Assembly (NCBI GenBank): GCA_027924645.1
Contig: BSBN01000781.1
Coordinates: 4,836,001 to 4,900,000, forward strand
Source of the DNA: Cunninghamia lanceolata
Taxonomy: Eukaryota; Streptophyta; Pinopsida; Cupressales; Cupressaceae
Reading direction: 5' to 3'
DNA: 64,000 nucleotides
The translations under genes were made by a program, and so were the position numbers. The notes beneath the pieces are model-generated. The model searched no databases, was not told the origin of the DNA, and saw only the letters and a program-made list of their open reading frames with translations. Shown piece after piece: positions 10,400 to 19,869 of the stretch; the stretch's first letter is position 1; each line of letters begins with the position of its first letter.

Positions 10400-11512
10400 A
10401 TGTTGTCCTACAAGAAGGATAGTCCGAAGTTTGATGGAACTAACTTTGCTCTTTGGAAAGGTCACATGGAATGTCACTTGCAGTGCATGGGATTTGCATA
10501 CTGGTCCATGGTCACAAAGGTTTATGTACCTCCACAGGGTGGTCCGACAACCCTAAATGAAATCACATATGCTGAAAATAATCTGCGGACCAAAGAGGCT
10601 CTTTTAAGTGCATTATCCAACTCAGAACTCTCTAATGTTATTGATCTACCAACTGCCTTTGAGATTTGGAAGAAATTGAAACTTTTGCATGAAGGAGACC
10701 AGTTTGTTAAATGTGCAAGATTACAGAGTCTAAAAGGGAAATTTGAAAGACTAAAAATGAGAAATGATGAAAATATTACCTCTTTTATGCCAAGAGTGAA
10801 TGAGCTAGTTTGTGGAATCAGAAATGCAGGTGGAACCTTGAGTGAAGATGAGATCGTTGGCAAAGTTCTCAGATCCCTTCCTAAGTCTTATAAAATCAAA
10901 GCTTTTGCAATCGAAGAATTCAGAGCTCACACAATAGTCACAAGGGATCAATTGGTTGGTAAGCTAGCTGCTTTTGAAATGGCCGAGTTTGGAGATGATC
11001 CTCCAAAGACTGAATCTGCATTCAAAGCAAGTGCCTTGGTAAAAGGAAAACAAAGGTTTGATCCAGGAGAAAACTCTTCAAGGAAATCATCATGGTATGA
11101 AAATGCAAGAAAAGACTTGGAAGAAGAAGAAGCTGAAACTGCTCATCTTGAAGCTCTTATTACAAAAAGAGTACCAAGAGGATCCAGTAAGGATAAGGGA
11201 AAATTGCATTTTAAGTGTTTTAACTGCAATAAGATTGGTCATTTTGCATCAAGGTGTCCGGAAAGATTTTCTAGGCCAAACAATAATAGACCAAGATTCC
11301 AGAAGAATTGGTACTATGCTCATGAAGGAGATGATGGAGTAACAGATGATGAATCAGAGAAAGAAGACAAATCCGGAAGTGACTGGGTGTTCATTGCCAT
11401 CAAGGAAGAAGATCCAATACGCTCTAAATCCATAAATCTGATGCAGGAGCATCTAGGGTGTCAAAGCAATCTTGCATCAACCAAAAAAAACAATGTTGGT
11501 TTTTTTCAATAA
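10400..11512 (+). CDS. gag: Copia-1 Gag (cut short at its C-terminal end by an insertion)
   Basis: The first ATG after the primer site in this frame is 10400 (MLSYKKDSPKFDGTNFALW). The FDGTNFALWK...ME opening is the start of a copia Gag capsid domain (UBN2-like), and the body (KLKLLHEGD, LKMRNDENITSFMPRVNELV, ILRSLP-type VLRSLPKSYK) continues that fold. One zinc knuckle, CFNCNKIGHFASRC, lies near residue 275, followed by an acidic linker. In copia, Gag and Pol usually form one frame; here the frame ends at 11512 within foreign DNA, after the residues that should lead into protease. The Gag frame itself has no stop. The product would form the particle and bind RNA. Confidence 0.85.
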   Translation: MLSYKKDSPKFDGTNFALWKGHMECHLQCMGFAYWSMVTKVYVPPQGGPTTLNEITYAENNLRTKEALLSALSNSELSNVIDLPTAFEIWKKLKLLHEGDQFVKCARLQSLKGKFERLKMRNDENITSFMPRVNELVCGIRNAGGTLSEDEIVGKVLRSLPKSYKIKAFAIEEFRAHTIVTRDQLVGKLAAFEMAEFGDDPPKTESAFKASALVKGKQRFDPGENSSRKSSWYENARKDLEEEEAETAHLEALITKRVPRGSSKDKGKLHFKCFNCNKIGHFASRCPERFSRPNNNRPRFQKNWYYAHEGDDGVTDDESEKEDKSGSDWVFIAIKEEDPIRSKSINLMQEHLGCQSNLASTKKNNVGFFQ

Positions 11513-12205
11513 GGGCTAAATTTGACAGGGTTACTATTTTTAGTAAGTTTGCATTTGTGCATGGTTGGATACAAAATCTTACACAGACCTCTAGAATGGT
11601 GAATTGAAGATAATGGTGGAGAAATCACTTCAATATCATTTGTCATTTGTGAGATATTAAAATTTTAAATTCCAAAAATCCTGTTGAAATATTCAAAGTC
11701 AAATTTGAGGCACTTAGAGGCTCTGGATGGGCCTGAAATTTGGTGGGAAACCCAAGTAGTCTACCTATTGGTGCTCCATTGTCTTTTTGAGAGCTTTCCG
11801 AAAAGGTATTATAATATAAAATCCAACAGTCGGATCGAAAGTTATGGCCCCGCGAAGTTGACCTATTTTTGGAGGGAGATGCAAATTTCAAAATTAAGCT
11901 GGTGGTCACCAAAAAGGGCTATATATAACCATTTTTGGGAACCCCTAGGGTAATAGAGTTAAGGGGGAAGGTGTAGAGTCAAAAAAGGTGGGAAATTAGA
12001 AACCCTAGTTGATTTGGGAATTACAGAAGGCTGAAGATTCCAGAGTCTTGAGGTTGGGAAAGCTGTAATGTGTTGCAGCCAATAGAGGATTCATCCTCTG
12101 ATTGTAATTGAGCTTCTGTAATGTAATGAGTTGCCCAATTTAATAAAAGAAAGTTTTATTTGTTGTGTTTAATATTTGGTATTGTGTGTTTTGTGATTTA
12201 CCCCC
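11490..12205 (+). repeat. Foreign ~0.7-kb segment between gag and pol, solo-LTR-like
   Basis: The sequence has no homology to copia coding regions and separates Gag from protease. It holds a TATA-like TATATATAACC near 11922 and AATAAA at about 12142, so it has both promoter-like and polyadenylation-like signals. A plausible left end is TGTTGG near 11490 and a right end near ...TTCATCA at about 12210. No clean 5-bp duplication could be fixed because the left flank is an A-run, so the boundaries are uncertain. A solo LTR of another family is the best guess. Confidence 0.5.
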
Positions 12206-15200
12206 TTCATCAAAATCATAAAGCCCTGGCTGCCCAAGTTGAAGAAAAGGATGATTGGGTCATTGACAGTGGCTGCTCTCACCACATGACAGGTGACAAA
12301 AACAAGTTCATAGATTTGGAAAGGTATGAAGGAGGAGTGGTAAAGTTTGGTGATAACTCTGCAGGTAGAATCAGAGGTAGAGGAACTATTTCTTTTGATG
12401 GAAAGAACAAAACCGGTAATGTATTATATGTTGAAGCATTGAAACACAATCTTCTCAGTGTGGGACAGTTGGTGGACAAAGGCTATGATTTCAGATTCAA
12501 GAATGGAAAGTGCAAAATATTTGAAAGTTCTGGAATAGAGATTGCATCAGGTACCCAAACAAAAGGTAACATCTTTCACTTAGCTGGTACTGGTAAAAGT
12601 TGTTTATTTGTTCAAATTGATCAGAGTTGGTTATGGCATAGAAGAATGTGTCATGTGAACTTTGATAATATCATCAAGATAAGTAATACTCAGGTTGTAA
12701 GAGATCTTCTAAGATTGGTAAAACCTACAAATAGTTTGTGCAAAGAATGTCAGTTGGGAAAACAAAGCAGAATCTCATTCAAAAGCAAGGAACAATCTTC
12801 TACTGGATTATTAGACTTGGTTCACACTAACTTATGTGGTCCGGCAAGAATTAGGAGTGTGCAAGGTGATAGATACTTCATGTTGCTAATTGATGACTAT
12901 TCCTGGATAATGTGGGTAACCTTTCTGAAAGAGAAATCAGAAGCTCTTGAGAAATTCAAAATATTCAAGGCTATGGTGGAAAATGAGACCGGATTAAAAT
13001 TGAAATGTTTGAGGTCTGATAGAGGTGGAGAATTCACATCCGGTGAGTTCATAAACTTTTGTGAGAAATAAGGAATAAAGAGACAGTCGTCTGCCCCTAG
13101 AACTCCACAACAGAATGGAGTTGTTGAGAGAAAGAACCGGACCATCCAGGAAACATCCAGGACCATGATGATGGAAGCAAATGTTCCTCAGATCTATTGG
13201 AGAGAAGCTGTCAGTACTGCAGTCTACACTCTCAACCGAGTTCAAATTAGAAACTATACCGGTAAGACTCCTTATGAACTCTGGTTTGGCATTACTCCCA
13301 CTGTGAGATACTTCAGAGTTTTTGGTAGCAGATGTTACATTAAAAGGGATGAAGATCTAGGAAAGTTTGATGCTAGAAGTGATGAAGGAATATTCTTGGG
13401 TTATTCTACTCAAAGCAAAGCATACTGGTGTTACAACAAGAGACTGAGAAAGATTGTAGAAAGTATAATTGTGAAGGTTGATGAAGAAATTGAAAGACCC
13501 TCAAGAATTCTTGAACATGATGAAGATGATCAGAATGGTGTTTAGATTCAAGGTATCCAAGTCTCTTCTGAGAAACAAAGTCAAGTTGATCCGGTAAGAC
13601 AGGAAGAAGAGATAAGTCTCAATGAGACTAATCAAGAGTTAGAAGTGCAAGAGACTCCCAAAATTCCAAGGTATGTAACTCTAAACCACTCTGAAGATCA
13701 GATCATAGGTGACAAAAGCAAAGGGGTGCAAACAAGGAGGAGAATTGCTCAAAATTTAGATGAGTATTGTCTAATTTCAAAGATTGAACCTAAGATAGTA
13801 AATGAAGCCTGCAATGATGAAAACAGGACTAAGGCAATGGAGGAAGAACTGATGCAAATTGAGAAGAATCACACTTGGGATCTTGTTCCTAGACCAAGAA
13901 ACAAAAATATGATTGGAACCAAATGGGTCTTTCGGAATAAATTGAATGAAGCCGGTGAAGTAATCAGAAACAAGGCCAGATTAGTTTGCAAAGGTTACTC
14001 TCAAATAGAAGGAGTTGATTTTGAAGCAACTTTTGCTCCGGTGGCAAGAATTGAAGCAGTCAGATTATTTCTTGCATTTGCTGCCTTCAAGGATTTCAAG
14101 GTGTATCAAATGGATGTCAAATCTGCCTTCCTAAATGGTAATTTGGAAGAAGAAGTGTATATTGAGCAACTTGATGGATTTCAATTGTCTGATCATAGTG
14201 ACATGGTCTGTAAATTAAAAAAGGCACTGTATGGACTAAAGCAAGCCCCAAGAGCATAGTATAAAAGATTGGATAAGCATTTCTTAAAGATTGGTTTCAA
14301 TAAAGGTACTGCTAACAGTAATTTATATTTCAAAATTGATCATGAAAATATCTTAATTGTTGAAGTATTTGTTGATGATATCATTTTTGGAGGAAGAGAT
14401 AGTATGTGTAAAACTTTTGCAAGTCAAATGAAAAGTGAGTTTGAGATGTCAATGCTTGGAGAAATGAATTTCTTTTTGGGTCTACAAATTACTCAAACAA
14501 AGAAAGGAATATTCATCTCTTAGTCAAAGTATGTGAAAGAATTGTTGAGGAAATTTGGGATGGAAGACTCAAAGCCAATGAACACTCCAATGGCAACCAG
14601 ATGCAAGTTGAGCAAAGATGATGACTCTCCCAAGGTTGATCAGACAAAATATAGGTCAATGATTGGAGGACTATTGTATCTCACTCAAACTAGACCAGAT
14701 ATTATGCAGGCTGTTGGTCTTGTTGCTAGATTCCAAGCTGATCCTAGAGAATCTCATGTTATGGCAATCAAGAAGATTTTTAGATATCTAAAGGGAACGG
14801 TTGAGTATGGTCTATGGTATCCTAGAGATCATGATTTCTCTCTTCATGCATATACAGATGCAGATTGGGCAGGAGATGTGGATGACCGGAAGAGTACCAG
14901 TGGTGGAGCATTCTTTTTGGGAAAAAGATTAGTTTCTTGGCTAAGCAAGAAACAAGAGGCAATATCTCTATCTACAACTAAAGCAGAATACATTGTAGCA
15001 GCAGGTAGTTGCACTCAAATCTTATGGATGAAGCAGATGCTAAGAGACATTAAAGTAGAATATGAGGAGTCTATCACAATTTTCTGTGATAATTCAAGTG
15101 CAATAAATATTTCTAAGAATCCGGTGTTGCATTCTAAGACCAAGGACATATCTATCAAGTTTCACTTTCTGAGAGAGCAAGTGAACAAGGATGAAGTCAG

Positions 15201-15321
15201 ATTGGAGTATGTGCCCTCCAAGGATCATATTGCAGATATCTTTACTAAACCTCTTCCCAATGACTCTTTTGAGTATCTCAGGGAGAAGTTAGGGGTTATT
15301 GCCCCTCCGGTGATGAACTAG
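12206..15321 (+). pseudogene. pol: Copia-1 Pol: protease, integrase, RT, RNase H
   Basis: Protease: WVIDSGCSHHMTGD (12258). Integrase: zinc-binding HRRMCHVNF...CKECQLGKQ (about 12640-12760), then catalytic-core motifs LIDDYSWIMWV and SDRGGEFTSGEF and the PQQNGVVERKNRT box (13100). [46 protein letters not shown] and the active site FVDDIIFGG (14365), intact. RNase H: AYTDADWAGDVDDRKSTSG (14850) with downstream NSSAINISKNPV and IADIFTKPLP. Stops interrupt the frame at about 13069 (TAA), 13543 (TAG), 14257 (TAG) and 14521 (TAG); most can arise from a Gln or Trp codon by one transition. It would copy and integrate the element if repaired, but this copy is dead. Confidence 0.93.
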
Positions 15322-15434
15322 GATGCACTAATGTGCATCAATCTAGTGGATATCACAGTCATATCTTGTGGTCTAGATTGGTGTTGGGGAGCAGCAGGTG
15401 TGATTATAAAGTTGCAAGTATGGGCCCTTTGCCA

Positions 15435-15619
15435 TTGATGTAAAAGGGGGAGAGAAAACATGTGAAAAACAAGTGGTTGATGATCAAAGGGGGAGCAGTA
15501 TAGGAAGAGAAGACATGTGAATAGTTGTTGTTGATAGGGGGAGCTATGATAGTAAGGAGAAGTTCTTGTCTTGATGGTTTTTCACATAATATGTTGCCAT
15601 CAATGACAAAGGGGGAGAT
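15435..15619 (+). promoter_or_regulatory. PPT region of copia-1 with repeated PPT-like tracts
   Basis: The PPT proper is AAAGGGGGAGAT at 15608-15619, directly before the 3' LTR. Related tracts (AAAAGGGGGAGAG near 15447, AAAGGGGGAGC near 15497, AGGGGGAGC near 15536) lie upstream, the first and last of the set preceded by CATTGATG or CATCAATG. The family A 3' end and the copia-2 fragment have the same arrangement. Confidence 0.8.
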
Positions 15620-15657
15620 TGTTGCAAGTATGGGTTGAACCGGTGTTGTCATTGATG
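15598..15657 (+). repeat. Inverted repeat spanning the PPT/3' LTR junction
   Basis: CATCAATGACAA (15598-15609) and TTGTCATTGATG (15646-15657) form a perfect 12-bp inverted repeat. The loop holds the PPT and the first 26 bases of the LTR. The outer arm is internal and the inner arm lies in U3. Confidence 0.8.
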
Positions 15658-16859
15658 TCAACATACTCATGTTGCATTAATGAGAAGGATTGGATGAGCT
15701 GTGTGCTAAGGATATTGAGAAAATTAGTCTCAATCAGGAACAGTGAAGAACAGTGATGATAACAAGGTAAAAGTCCAAGATAGGTTGAGGATCAAAGGAT
15801 GTGGTTTAAAGGGTTTGTAGATATAAGTCTTGAGATGCTCCAGTCAAGTTTTCAGGGATCCACATGAAGATCTGAAGAATTTATGGTCGCTCAAGTAGAA
15901 CCAGTTCCGACAAGTGCTTAGTGGTGACAGAGTGAGACAGATAGGTCCAGTAAGGTCCGGTAATGCATTATCCCAGTCTGTGGATTTGAGGAAGTGTTTA
16001 GGACGTCCTTGTGAAGTGTCAAGTAGATTGGTTTGTGGTTTGAAGGTCCAGAAGAACCTATTCCTTTGTGACAGTGATGACAGACTGTGTTCTTGAGGTT
16101 CCAGATGTAGGAGAGAAGGATTTTAGTAAGTAGAGGAAGTGCGGATGTTCCTGATTGATTCAGGAAAGCTTGTGAAGGTCCTTGGATTATGTTCAGTTCA
16201 TGTTGATGGTCCGCATTAGAATTGGAGCTTGGAATTGAAGAAATACTTCTGGATGAAGGTGTTCTTTCTGTGACTGGCCGACTGGATGAATTATACACCT
16301 TGGGAATGTTCTTGTGGTTGCTTTCTGACTTAGATGTTTGTTCCTAAGTTGATGTCATGTATAAATAAAGGTTTACGAAGTCATTTCAAGTGTGGATTCG
16401 TGGAGATGAGTGTGTGGTAGCAAGGAGAAGAGCGAAAGGAAGAGCAAGAGGATTTGGGCTTTAATGGAACTGATTCAAGCATGGTGATGATGCTATTTAC
16501 CAGTTCAAGTATGTAATACTTATTTATTGTAGACAGTGTGTCTCTTGTAGGCAGTGAGGCTCTTGTGAGTAATGTGCTCAGGCAGTGAGCCCTAATTGGC
16601 ATGTGACATCTTATTCTTTCTATTCTTGTAACAGAGAATAATATCTTGGGTTAGTCACCCCGTGGTTTTTCCCTTAACCAGGTTTTCCACATCAAAATCT
16701 TGGTGTCTCATGTGTCGATGTGTTTCTGCTCTTGGTTAATTACATTAAAGTTTTCATGATTGATTTATTGTTAATGCTAAGTGAATGCAAGTGTTGAAAG
16801 AAGAAAGTTTTTCGACAACTGATTCACCCCCCTCTCAGTTGTCTGCCCTAAATCTAACA
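15620..16859 (+). repeat. 3' LTR of copia-1
   Basis: The LTR is 1,240 bp, starts TGTTGCAAGTATGGG and ends AATCTAACA. It matches 9072-10342 apart from scattered substitutions, mostly transitions, and the single 31-bp unit. The duplication CCTTG follows at 16860-16864. Confidence 0.95.
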
Positions 16860-16864
16860 CCTTG

Positions 16865-17595
16865 CCCTTCCCCTGCCCCTCATAAGTTAAAAGGGGTTTC
16901 TTTTTCTCTGTCTAATGAGGAGACCCCCATGGTGGCTGCTACCCTCACTCCGGTCTCCAATGGTAGTGTCAAGAGCAAGAAGAGGAAAATAAAGGAGGTG
17001 GAAGAGGAAACTATGGGGGATGATGGGGGGACCCCTAAAAATCTTTCTAGTACCCCTGTGGGACTGGGCAGTAAATCTATTCTGTCTGCTAAGAACATGA
17101 AGGAGGGATTTTCCTCTGGGGTCAGGAGATCGGGGAGGATTGTTGGAAAACTTGTGCCCAAAGCTAAACTTATAGATTATTCAGAGAGTGCGTCTGAAGA
17201 GTCCACCCAAGGTGATGAGGCCAAGGTTCTGGAAGTTCAGGAGACTTCTGAAGATGTTGAGGTTAAGAATGAGAATAAACTGAGGGAGGATTCTGGTGGT
17301 GTTGTTGGTGATTCTGAGGAAAATGCTGACGAAGGGGGAAAGATGTTTGTGGAGGAAGCTGCTGATGAAATGGAGGAAGATGTTGATTACATGAATGACA
17401 TTTCTGTCCTAAGGGGCCATCTTGAGAAGCTGGAGTAGTCTTTTTCCACTATGCTCAGGTGTACAATTTTACTTAATCTTTTTGTGTTGTAGGATATTAG
17501 GACTACTGTTACTATTGACAAAGAAGAGAATTTCAAAAAGTTGGATGAATTTATGGAATCCCTAGCTAAAAGATGGGAGAATCTTTCTCCTTAGT
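16865..17595 (+). pseudogene. LINE 1 downstream ORF, 3' part
   Basis: The frame interrupted at 9071 continues here without a shift and runs to a TAG at 17436-17438. The product is low-complexity and charged: a Lys-rich stretch (KSKKRKIKEVEEE), a basic patch (SGVRRSGRIVGKLVPKAK), then a long Glu/Asp-rich tail ending near DISVLRGHLEKLE. A second open stretch with a similar acidic/helical look (KEENFKKLDEFMESLAKRW) ends at 17595; TTGTGTTGTAG before it could be an intron 3' end, but no matching phase was found. The basic-acidic make-up suggests nucleic-acid or chromatin binding (inference only). Confidence 0.5.
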
Positions 17596-17757
17596 TCTAG
17601 TTTCTTTTATGTTATTGATTCTCTGCTTTTACATATATACTGTATGTAGTTTGGTTATGCTGTCTATGTTGATTTTGCTGGTTAAGGAGGTTATGTTGTG
17701 ACTATTTCAAGGCTCTTTTGTGTTGATGCCTCTGGGGTTTCTTTTTTCTATTTTGTA

Positions 17758-17770
17758 GGGGTTCGGCCCC
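17758..17770 (+). repeat. LINE 1 3'-terminal hairpin
   Basis: GGGG-TTCGG-CCCC is followed by TTGTTTTC and an A-rich stretch. LINE 2 ends with an equivalent hairpin at 31612-31625. Confidence 0.55.
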
Positions 17771-17790
17771 TTGTTTTCTGGAAGAAAAGA

Positions 17791-18079
17791 TGTTGATATG
17801 GAAATTTGTGGAGTGATTCATGAAGAACTATTCAAGAAACTAAGTAACCAGATGAAGTTAGGGTAGAGCATTTATTACAAAGGCAAATTAGGTTTTGCAG
17901 AGATTAAAAAGGTGTTCACTCCTCATTTGAAGCATTTTGCACTCAAAGAAAGCAAGACAAATAGTGTCTGAGCTAACATTACAAGGAATTGAAGTGCGAC
18001 CGATGAATTTATCCGTCAACCCTAATCTCATGAAAAAAGGTTTTTATATGCGAAGCTTTGAACTTATAATATTTTTGCA
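17791..18079. other. Unassigned spacer before the copy 3 long ORF
   Basis: No reading frame or repeat terminus was recognised. It lies where the family A leader before the MATP start would be, and TCAACCCTAATCTC near 18017 echoes that leader, but homology to the other copies is weak. Confidence 0.4.
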
Positions 18080-18530
18080 ATGGCTACACCTTTGGTCATT
18101 GACATTACTGAAAGGCCTCGACCCAAATTTAAGAAACATCCACACAAATCTATAGAAGTTGACCCATTAGGTGCATTTTTAAGTGTTCCGTATGGTGTGC
18201 TACATACTGAAGATATTAGGGTTTATATTCATGCAAACATAGATGAATTTGGGGACTCAAGGTATGTAGATTTGTTTGAGAGTCATCTCAGAGATCAAAA
18301 TCATGACCTTAAACCAGAGAATAAGACACTACTTGATAAACATTTTATTCAGATTATGGGGTTTCCAACATTTGATGAAGATGAGTGGGTCTAGTATGTT
18401 TTGAGTTAGATGCATGATGAATTCATATGGCTTTTAAAACCATTCAAGATTACTAAGGATATTATTAGAATTGTGACTGGCTTAAACTCAATCGGTGGAT
18501 TATCCTTCCAAAAGTTTTGAAACAATTCAA
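18080..18530 (+). pseudogene. Family A long ORF, diverged copy 3, N-terminal fragment, inverted
   Basis: ATG 18080 opens MATPLVIDIT and the motifs line up with copies 1 and 2: RPRPKFKKHPHKS, EVDPLGAFLSVPYGVLHTEDIRVYIHAN cut into the same blocks, FDEDEWV. After a TAG at 18392-18394 the similarity carries on (MHDEFIWLLKPFKITKD, VTGLNSIGGL) with further stops until about 18520. It lies on the plus strand, opposite to the adjacent Gag-like fragment, so the copy was rearranged. It is clearly more diverged than copies 1 and 2. Confidence 0.8.
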
Positions 18531-18625
18531 AATATCTTCTCTTATTCTGCCAAATCTAGGCACCCACTTACTGGATGGGGGAAATTGATTTTCAATGCAG
18601 TTCCCCCTAAGCTAGAGCTCCAAAT

Positions 18626-19801
18626 TCAATTCCCAGAGGAATTATCAGCACCAGATTCTGATGCAGACTCATTACTATTGTTCTCAATTGTTTTCTTAAC
18701 GCACGTCTTGCTCATTTCATTCTGGATCTCATTCACATCAATTTTTTCTTTGCCTTTATCTTGTCTCTGCTCATCCAATTTTCTATTTATTGGACCTCTT
18801 CTTTCATTATTCCTCCTTCTACAAAATCTTGCAATGTGACCAGATCTTTGCTTATATGCTTGATTTACTCTTGATCTGCACTGATTAGCCATGTGTCCAT
18901 ATCCATTGCAAGTAAAGCAGTAGCCATTGAAAGAGTTGCCAATTTCTCTAGAGTTATTCATTGTCATATTTCTGCATTCATTTGATCTATGACCATACCT
19001 CTTACACTTGAAGCATTGATCGGAGAAGGATGGACCATTTTGATTTACTATGCTTCTGCACTGAGTAGCTCTATGACCAAATTTATTGCAATTAAAATAA
19101 TTTCCATTGAATGATGGATATCTTTGAGCATTAGGCTATCTTATCAAAGGTCTTCTAGGTCTGTTTCTCCCATTCCTTGGTTGAAAATTTCTTTGTCTAG
19201 ACCTAGAGCTTTCACCTTTCTCATATCCAAGACCATGCTTGTCATCGGCCTTTTTCTTTCCTTCAAGCAGTACTTCAAGTTTAGCTAAGCTTATCTTGAA
19301 CTTCTCCTTGTATTCATTTGTAACTTCTAGGTCATGTCTGAGAATGACAATTTGCCTTTCATGTTCTTTCTCATTGTCTCTGCTTTCTTGTAGATTAGAC
19401 TCTAGGAGGATAGTAATTCCATCCAATTTGTAGCATTCTTTAGTTCTTTCTTTTAGATTTTGATTCAGGTCTTCTTCAGTTTTATTTCTATCTTCAATTT
19501 CTTTGGTTAGCCTCATCATCTTGGATTCCATCTCATGTTTTAGGACAACTTCTTTGGCTAACTTCTCACATTCCTTTTTCTTCTCTTTCAGAGCCTTATC
19601 CTTGTTGTTCTCATAATGATTTCCCAGTTGAAGAGGTTGTTCCTTCCTTTTCACATTGGATTTGCTCAATTTTTCTTTTAAAATCTCAGTGAAGTCTTCA
19701 GTATTTTTGAAGTTCTCTTGTAGCTCTTGGACTCCTCCTCTGGATTGCTCAAGATCTTCTAGAGCGAGATTAAGTTGCCCTTGAAGGTTATATTCATCCA
19801 T
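18626..19801 (-). pseudogene. Family A Gag-like protein, copy 3
   Basis: The start is ATG 19801 (MDEYNLQGQLNLALEDLEQS), equivalent to MDAYGLREQ in the other copies. The coiled-coil part is open to 19136 and contains DDKHGLGYEKGESS. Several frame breaks then follow; remains of the knuckles appear as CFTCNGYGHMANQC near 18900 and a damaged one near 18840. The fragment ends with the shared SESGADNSSGN tail. Compared with copies 1 and 2 it is markedly diverged but keeps the same architecture. Confidence 0.78.
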
Positions 19802-19869
19802 TTTACTATCTTCCCAGATCTTCCTTAAGCTATTAAACTTTTTCAAAGGAACTTTTCTCTGATACCAAT

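Larger units (their letters stand above)
9072..16859 (+). mobile_element. Copia-1: full-length Ty1/copia LTR retrotransposon
   Basis: The element is 7,788 bp. It has LTRs of 1,271 and 1,240 bp with TGTTG...AACA termini, a Met-tRNA primer site at 10345, a PPT at 15608-15619 and a perfect 5-bp duplication CCTTG. The domain order protease, integrase, RT, RNase H is that of copia. Point stops in pol and a foreign segment between gag and pol (about 11.5-12.2 kb) make this copy inactive. It is inserted in the LINE 1 tail ORF and is therefore younger than that LINE. Confidence 0.95.
4777..17790 (+). mobile_element. LINE 1 (plant L1-type non-LTR retrotransposon), 5' part missing, split by copia-1
   Basis: The order is RT, zinc-finger-like region, RNase H (to about 7950), a further coding region (8371-9071 continued at 16865-17595), then a 3' hairpin at 17758-17770 followed by an A-rich stretch. 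The endonuclease half is absent because family A copy 1 was inserted at 4777. Copia-1 (9072-16859) accounts for the gap. Once the copia is removed, about 2 kb separates RNase H from the 3' end, compared with about 1.4 kb in LINE 2. The 3' limit is inferred from the hairpin and A-rich tail. Confidence 0.75.

Noticed and set aside
17450..17495. Spliceosomal intron joining 17438 to 17493
   Set aside because: A GT and a pyrimidine-rich TTGTAG are present, but no phase joins the two open stretches and the first ends in TAG.
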